Source of the DNA: CAYGJN01 sp964350135
Lineage (GTDB): Bacteria > Bdellovibrionota > Bacteriovoracia > Bacteriovoracales > Bacteriovoracaceae
DNA: 16,602 nt
Direction of reading: 5' to 3'
NCBI GenBank assembly: GCA_964350135.1
Contig: CAYGJN010000059.1
Coordinates: 1 to 16,602 of the forward strand
Positions 13,088 through 16,602 of this stretch are shown here, piece after piece. The first letter of the stretch is position 1. Every line of letters begins with the position of its first letter. The position numbers and the translations under genes are program-made. The notes beneath the pieces are model-generated. The model was not told the DNA's origin. It searched no databases and saw only the letters and a program-made list of their open reading frames with translations.

Positions 13088-14011
13088 AAACTTCTCTTTG
13101 TGAACGACAGGTAAAACGCTTATAGGCTTTGCTCTATTTTCCATTTTCTTAAGGGCATCAAGTGCAAGATCATTAGGCTCAATGGAGATTGGTGATGAAT
13201 TACATATATCAGAAATCTTAACATCTAGATTAGATGTTTTAGCAATGGCCCTTCTGATATCCCCATCTACAATTATTCCACTAAACTTATCGCCATTTTC
13301 AATTGCACATAAACCGGTTGGATACTCAGTGAGCTTAATAACAACTTCTTGAAAACTTGCCGAACTGCTAAGAATTGCACATTCCCCTCTTGGAATCATA
13401 AGATGTTCCACTTTTAAACGAAGGGATTTGCCCAAAAGACCACCAGGGTGATTGGTAGCAAAACCCTCTTTGGAAAGCCCAGAAAAATGCTCATAAGCGA
13501 CAGCAATACTATCACCAATTGCCAATGCTACCGTAGATGAAGTTGTGGGAGCCTGATTATTAATACAAGCTTCTTTGGTAACAGAACAGTCCATAACCAA
13601 AGCACAAGAAGACGCCAGCTTGGAGCTTGTGTCCCCTAAAAGGCCAATTGTGTTCTTTTTAGAAATACTTAAATATGGAATAAGCTTAACAATCTCTTCC
13701 GTATTACCAGATTTTGAGATCACCATAAGCACATCGTGGGTCCGTAGCCTGCCAAGATCTCCATGAAGAGCTTCAACTGGATGAAGAAAGCTAGAGCGAA
13801 GACCAATGGAGTTGTAGGTAGAGACAAGCTTTTGCCCAATAACTCCAGATTTCCCAACCCCGCAAACAACCAGTTCGGCCTCATTTTGCTTAATATAGTT
13901 GAAAATATTGATCAAAGTATCGATTTGATCTTTTTTAATAAGGTTTTTGACCCTGAGAATCGCCTGACTCTCCTCATCAAGGACATTTTTAATCATTTGG
14001 AAATAATCCAT
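13037..14011 (-). CDS. kdsD: Arabinose-5-phosphate isomerase (KdsD/KpsF family)
   Basis: Converts ribulose 5-phosphate to arabinose 5-phosphate, the first committed step to Kdo for lipopolysaccharide or capsule. At 324 residues it matches the family. A SIS domain spans about 35-175, with Lys54 in Gly-Val-Gly-Lys-Ser-Gly, Glu106 in Ser-Gly-Asn-Thr-Glu-Glu, Glu147 in Lys-Glu-Ala and His188 in Asn-His-Pro-Gly-Gly. These keep exactly the spacing of E. coli KdsD Lys59, Glu111, Glu152 and His193. Two CBS domains follow (about 203-258 and 265-322). The start is set by GGAG seven bases before ATG 14011; the frame is open to 14059, but the extra 16 residues precede that signal. Other Kdo genes are not in the window. 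The gene converges on lnt with a 51-bp overlap. Confidence 0.92.
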   Translation of the reverse strand: MDYFQMIKNVLDEESQAILRVKNLIKKDQIDTLINIFNYIKQNEAELVVCGVGKSGVIGQKLVSTYNSIGLRSSFLHPVEALHGDLGRLRTHDVLMVISKSGNTEEIVKLIPYLSISKKNTIGLLGDTSSKLASSCALVMDCSVTKEACINNQAPTTSSTVALAIGDSIAVAYEHFSGLSKEGFATNHPGGLLGKSLRLKVEHLMIPRGECAILSSSASFQEVVIKLTEYPTGLCAIENGDKFSGIIVDGDIRRAIAKTSNLDVKISDICNSSPISIEPNDLALDALKKMENRAKPISVLPVVHKEKFLGVLRLHDLMKEGLKS

Positions 14012-14050
14012 AGGAATTCTCCGTCTAAGCTTTTGATTTTTCGCTTCAAT

Positions 14051-14059
14051 TGCTATCAT
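14051..14059 (+). promoter_or_regulatory. Extended -10 box seven bases before the lipoprotein ATG
   Basis: TGC plus TATCAT (14051-14059) matches the extended -10 with one mismatch and ends seven nucleotides before ATG 14067. No Shine-Dalgarno lies between them, so a leaderless mRNA is likely. On the minus strand the same bases read TATGAT, a possible overlapping -10 for kdsD. Confidence 0.45.
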
Positions 14060-14066
14060 AAAACAA

Positions 14067-14600
14067 ATGAATAAATATATCAGTTTTTTTCACCTCTCTC
14101 TCTTAGCAATTATTTTTAGCCTTAGTGGATGCACTAGCTACGAGAAATTCAAAAAAGTCACTCAGGAGGTTGAATTTCCTTCCCAGGTATATAACGCTGA
14201 TTTTAACCAGGGTTGGCAGGCCGTTATTGAGGTTATGAAAAGATTTGATATTGCGACACAGTCTCAAGAAGCAGGCCTTATAAAGACCAGGTGGATGGAC
14301 AATACAAGGTCTTTTAATTTTGCTAACTCCTTCAATCAAAATGAATCAGTAAGAGCGGCACAATTCAAGCTCCAAGTAAATGTAGTAAAAGGGTTTAGAG
14401 GTGATAGAGAAGTTACAAAAATCACTTTTTATAAAAGACAATTGGTTGAACAAGACTTTCTTCAAGGTTGGAAAGAGTCTCCAAGCGACAATATTATGGA
14501 AAAGACTCTACTCTATCGAATTGGAAGAATTCTTCATATTGAGCAACGCTTAGATAAAATTCAAAAAGAGCGTGAAAAAGAACAGATTGAAAGCTTTTAG
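14067..14600 (+). CDS. Outer-membrane lipoprotein, distantly BamC-like
   Basis: A 177-residue predicted lipoprotein with a signal at 1-21 and lipobox Leu-Ser-Gly-Cys, acylated Cys22, followed by Thr-Ser so outer-membrane sorting is expected. The mature region contains an unstructured start, then Phe-Asn-Gln-Gly-Trp-Gln-Ala-Val near 46-53 and Gly-Leu-Ile-Lys-Thr-Arg-Trp near 70-76. This pattern of a tryptophan helix followed by Gly-x-Ile-x-Thr-x-Trp recalls the helix-grip repeats of BamC-type lipoproteins. At 177 residues it could hold only one such domain, whereas E. coli BamC has two. The C-terminal ~30 residues are charged and helical. The BamC resemblance is by eye only. The stop lies two bases from that of the convergent HEAT-repeat gene. 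Confidence 0.65.
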   Translation: MNKYISFFHLSLLAIIFSLSGCTSYEKFKKVTQEVEFPSQVYNADFNQGWQAVIEVMKRFDIATQSQEAGLIKTRWMDNTRSFNFANSFNQNESVRAAQFKLQVNVVKGFRGDREVTKITFYKRQLVEQDFLQGWKESPSDNIMEKTLLYRIGRILHIEQRLDKIQKEREKEQIESF

Positions 14601-14602
14601 CT

Positions 14603-15355
14603 TTAGGCTTTGTTTGGAATAGATTGTCTGGCCCAAAATTTTCTTTTTTTCAAAAGATCTTGAGGGGATTGTTTACCTGATATCTTTCTAAGAGCATAAT
14701 CAATATCATTGCTCAGGTCTTTATATTTATCACTTTGAATAAGCTTTATCAGACCATTTCTTGCTTCTTGGTAGCGAAGATCACCTACAGTCCTAATTAC
14801 TTTTGAAATAATTCTTGTTCTCTTTCTCTTTCCCTTGTCCCCAGTATAGTTATGCTTATAAAAAAGCATCTTCCACACATTGGGAGCGTATTCTTTTAAA
14901 GAAAGTTGGCGAATATTTTCAAGTGCCTGCATTCGAACAATAAGTGAATCATCCCTTAAAGCGTCTGCAAAATAAGGAGCTCTCGTTGAATCTTCTAGGG
15001 CGAGTAATGTTTTTAACCCTGCTAAACGTAACATCCAGTTTGGATGTCTTGTATACTTAGCAATATATGGGGAAGCTTTTTTTCCCATAATACGCCCCAG
15101 AGAAAAGATGGCCATCCATCTTTTTTGATCAGTATATTTATTACTCTTGATCACTTTCAACAACATTGGAACAGCTTGAGGTCCCAACTTTAAGACTCTA
15201 GCTTTTAATCGCTTAATATACTTTGTGGAATTTTCCTGGCTATTAAAATCTATCAATAAAGACTTTACTTCAGGACTTAATGTTGTTTTTGATACCTTAG
15301 TATTAATTGCAGAGAAACTTAGTGTTGTAAAAAATAGCAGCAGGATGATTTTCAT
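14603..15355 (-). CDS. Secreted HEAT-repeat protein
   Basis: A 250-residue protein with a short signal peptide (1-15, cleavage likely after Phe-Ser-Ala) and no other membrane segment, so a periplasmic location is inferred. From about residue 45 to 215 it is built of helical pairs of HEAT type: repeats with Gly-Pro-Gln-Ala-Val-Pro-Met-Leu, Ala-x-x-Ser-Leu-Gly-Arg-Ile, Leu-Arg-Leu-Ala-Gly-Leu and Val-Arg-Met-Gln-Ala-Leu-Glu-Asn. Such repeats bind other proteins; the partner is unknown. The C-terminal tail is Lys/Arg-rich. Its ATG comes two bases after the stop of the upstream coiled-coil gene, with TAGG about eight bases before it inside that gene. The two are therefore almost certainly co-transcribed and may act together. 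Confidence 0.78.
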   Translation of the reverse strand: MKIILLLFFTTLSFSAINTKVSKTTLSPEVKSLLIDFNSQENSTKYIKRLKARVLKLGPQAVPMLLKVIKSNKYTDQKRWMAIFSLGRIMGKKASPYIAKYTRHPNWMLRLAGLKTLLALEDSTRAPYFADALRDDSLIVRMQALENIRQLSLKEYAPNVWKMLFYKHNYTGDKGKRKRTRIISKVIRTVGDLRYQEARNGLIKLIQSDKYKDLSNDIDYALRKISGKQSPQDLLKKRKFWARQSIPNKA

Positions 15356-15357
15356 AT

Positions 15358-16272
15358 TTAACCTAGCATTTTTTCAAATTCACTTAATAAGTCTTCAGCA
15401 GATTTCTCTTCACCTTCTAGATTAGGATTTTCTTCACCCTCTGCTGCGGCTTCAGCTGCAGGCTCTTCTGCTGCAGGTTCTTCTGCTGCAGGTTCTTCTG
15501 CTGCAGATTCTTCTGCTGGCGCATCACTTGGAGCTTCAACGGTAGCATCAGCGACTGACCCTCCAGCTTTTTCTAGGGCCGCCTTAAGTTGAGTATTTTC
15601 TTGCTGTAAACGCTTTAAGTTAGCAAGGTCATCTTCAATTATTTCATACTCTTGTAGTTTTTCTTTTAACTCATCTCTTTCTTTTGTAACTGTGCTTAGT
15701 TGTCCTTGCAGCTCAGCATCACCACCGCCACTATCACCACCAGCATTGGCCTGAGCCTGTGCAAGTTGGGCCTTAAGTTCTTCTATTTCTGTTTGAAGTG
15801 CTTGAATTTGGGCGTCTTTAGCTCCGTCATCCACAGGTGCTTCACCTGTTGGAGCATTGGCCAATTTACCCTCAAGCTCAGTAATCATATTTTGTTTTTC
15901 ATTTAACTGAGATTTAAGTGATGAAATCTCGGCAAGTTTTTGATTCAACTCTTCTTTAGTTGCAGTATCAACAGTAACACTTTCACCGCCGCCAAGGCCT
16001 GATACAGGTAATACAGAAGGAACACCTTCTCCCATATCTAAACCGCCTCCCCTAAAAAGAGATGATTTTAAAGAGTTTGAGTTTTGGATGATTGAGTCAA
16101 GATAGTTTTTAACAACACTTGCAGGAATTTGATGTGCAAGTTTATTAAACTTTCTTTTGTTATAAAACCATCTTAGAAAAAGTAGTGCCGTAGAAAAACC
16201 AATCGATCCGATTAAGGCCCATGTAAGATGATAGTTAAAATCTGTAACTAACCGTTTTAAAAGTTCGGTCAC
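15358..16272 (-). CDS. Membrane-anchored coiled-coil protein with Ala-Glu-Pro repeats
   Basis: A 304-residue protein I cannot match to a named family. One membrane segment at about 16-37 is followed by Arg/Lys-rich residues, which by the positive-inside rule favours a cytoplasmic C-terminal body. A glycine-rich linker lies at about 74-96. Long coiled-coil stretches with Leu/Glu/Lys/Gln heptads cover about 104-137, 153-177 and 190-236, broken by Gly/Pro-rich hinges. Then comes an acidic Ala-Glu-Glu-Pro tract (about 243-282) encoded by a 15-bp tandem repeat. The C-terminus ends in an amphipathic helix. The start codon is GTG with a strong GGAGGGAG directly upstream. A scaffold or tether role is plausible, but no function is established. 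It is the first gene of an operon with the HEAT-repeat gene. Confidence 0.75.
   Translation of the reverse strand: MTELLKRLVTDFNYHLTWALIGSIGFSTALLFLRWFYNKRKFNKLAHQIPASVVKNYLDSIIQNSNSLKSSLFRGGGLDMGEGVPSVLPVSGLGGGESVTVDTATKEELNQKLAEISSLKSQLNEKQNMITELEGKLANAPTGEAPVDDGAKDAQIQALQTEIEELKAQLAQAQANAGGDSGGGDAELQGQLSTVTKERDELKEKLQEYEIIEDDLANLKRLQQENTQLKAALEKAGGSVADATVEAPSDAPAEESAAEEPAAEEPAAEEPAAEAAAEGEENPNLEGEEKSAEDLLSEFEKMLG
15461..15520 (-). repeat. 15-bp tandem repeat, four units
   Basis: Units at 15461-15475, 15476-15490, 15491-15505 and 15506-15520 share the core TTCTTCTGCTGCA as read on the plus strand. The middle two are identical, and the outer ones differ by one to a few bases. In frame they encode the Ala-Ala-Glu-Glu-Pro repeats, so unit gain or loss would keep the frame. 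Confidence 0.85.
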
Positions 16273-16295
16273 GTCTCCCTCCGTGGAAACTTATT

Positions 16296-16309
16296 TAGGG
16301 AATTCCCTA
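16296..16309. promoter_or_regulatory. 14-bp perfect palindrome at the predicted transcription start
   Basis: TAGGGAATTCCCTA is fully symmetric. It lies immediately downstream of the promoter at 16317-16344, covering roughly +1 to +14 of the coiled-coil operon transcript. This is a typical place for a repressor operator. No regulator gene is adjacent. Confidence 0.5.
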
Positions 16310-16316
16310 TTAAATA

Positions 16317-16344
16317 ATTATATATCCTATTGAAATAAGATCAA
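16317..16344 (-). promoter_or_regulatory. Promoter of the coiled-coil / HEAT operon
   Basis: On the minus strand TTGATC (16339-16344), a 16-nt spacer and a perfect TATAAT (16317-16322). The predicted start is near 16310, giving a leader of about 38 nt before the GTG at 16272. It is the best sigma-70-type match I found in the window. Confidence 0.65.
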
Positions 16345-16367
16345 ACCTAAAAAAGCTAGGTAAGCAA

Positions 16368-16391
16368 TGACCACTTAAAGCTTTTTGGTCA
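16368..16391. repeat. Inverted repeat after the inositol-monophosphatase gene
   Basis: TGACCA (16368-16373) and TGGTCA (16386-16391) are perfect arms around an inner AAAGCTTT. It lies just after the stop of the 16394 gene on the minus strand. A T-run comes about 14 nt beyond the stem, so termination here is possible but not classical. Confidence 0.4.
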
Positions 16392-16393
16392 GG

Positions 16394-16602
16394 TTAAATA
16401 ATTTCTAAAAGTTTTTTATGAACACCTTTACGGGCCCCGACAAAAGCCGTAGAGAAACAGTCTGCTACTTCATCATCAAGGTCTGTCACCTTAGCATTAG
16501 CTTCCTGACATATAATAAGGGCCGCTGCCACATCCCAGGGAGCCAAGTTGAGTTCAAAAAAACCATCAAAACGCCCCAAGGCTACATAACTTAAATCAAG
16601 AG
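16394..16602 (-). CDS. suhB: Inositol-monophosphatase family protein, C-terminal part
   Basis: The frame runs off the right edge, so only about the last 69 residues are seen. They begin Leu-Asp-Leu-Ser-Tyr-Val-Ala and continue Gly-Arg-Phe-Asp-Gly-Phe-Phe-Glu, then Pro-Trp-Asp-Val-Ala-Ala. This is the family's C-terminal signature; the Asp of Trp-Asp is a metal ligand in these Mg2+-dependent phosphatases. The next family motif, usually Glu-Ala-Gly-Gly, reads Glu-Ala-Asn-Ala here, and the tail ends with the typical His-x-x-Leu-Leu. Substrate could be inositol phosphate, another sugar phosphate or 3'-phosphoadenosine phosphate; the visible part does not decide. The gene symbol is a family-level guess. 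No terminator of textbook form separates it from the coiled-coil operon promoter. Confidence 0.8.
   Translation of the reverse strand, partial: LDLSYVALGRFDGFFELNLAPWDVAAALIICQEANAKVTDLDDEVADCFSTAFVGARKGVHKKLLEII

Noticed and set aside
14012..14059. 16-residue extension of kdsD from ATG 14059
   Set aside because: GGAG is placed for ATG 14011, and the length from 14011 fits the family with exact active-site spacing.
1..16602. CRISPR arrays, tRNA/rRNA genes, insertion sequences, prophage or toxin-antitoxin modules
   Set aside because: I saw no direct-repeat/spacer pattern, transposase, integrase, RNA-gene structure or toxin-like pair.

Overview
The window reads as an ordinary chromosomal stretch from an AT-rich Gram-negative bacterium: it has Kdo biosynthesis, apolipoprotein N-acyltransferase, lipobox lipoproteins and signal peptides. 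Gene content (subtilase, PHB-depolymerase-type esterase, many small secreted orphan proteins) and the style of the proteins suggest a predatory Bdellovibrionota relative, perhaps Bacteriovoracales. That placement is inference from protein character only; no rRNA or marker gene is present. I see no rRNA, tRNA, CRISPR array, insertion sequence, phage module or recognisable defence system.

Layout. 1-1156: two small secreted proteins of unknown function (+). 1179-3465: a translationally overlapping pair (-), a GT4-type glycosyltransferase and an unrecognised partner. 3688-4526: a small lipoprotein with a clear intrinsic terminator, then an NAD(P)H-dependent FMN reductase (+). 4558-5913: glutathione reductase (-). 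5980-6450: small membrane protein (+). 6452-6724: a [2Fe-2S] ferredoxin (-). 6808-8148: aspartate kinase (+). 8199-9847: a PHB-depolymerase-type esterase facing 3-hydroxybutyrate dehydrogenase, tail to tail with overlapping stops. 9848-10165: a gene-free stretch dense in palindromes, ending in a structured leader for a secreted subtilisin-like protease (10166-11434). 11477-13087 lnt (+) and 13037-14011 kdsD (-), whose 3' ends overlap by 51 bp. 14067-14600: a lipoprotein, distantly BamC-like (+). 14603-16272: a HEAT-repeat secreted protein and a membrane-anchored coiled-coil protein (-). 16394-16602: the C-terminal end of an inositol-monophosphatase family gene (-), cut by the window edge.

How the genes relate. 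Three envelope functions lie together (Lnt lipoprotein maturation, KdsD for lipopolysaccharide Kdo, a BamC-like lipoprotein), with glycosyltransferase genes elsewhere in the window. The esterase plus hydroxybutyrate dehydrogenase form a plausible short route from poly-3-hydroxybutyrate to acetoacetate. The reductases and ferredoxin are redox housekeeping. Genes are mostly solo or in pairs, with repeated head-to-head and tail-to-tail changes of strand.

The most interesting patterns are regulatory rather than protein-level: five genes lacking a Shine-Dalgarno have a -10-like box 5-8 nt before the ATG (leaderless candidates); four genes share the same CTAGGAG-N5/6-ATG start signal; palindromes cluster upstream of the subtilase; and a perfect palindrome sits where transcription of the coiled-coil operon should begin. 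Nothing here is convincingly a new biological system; the unrecognised partner of the glycosyltransferase and the structured leader of the protease are the best leads.
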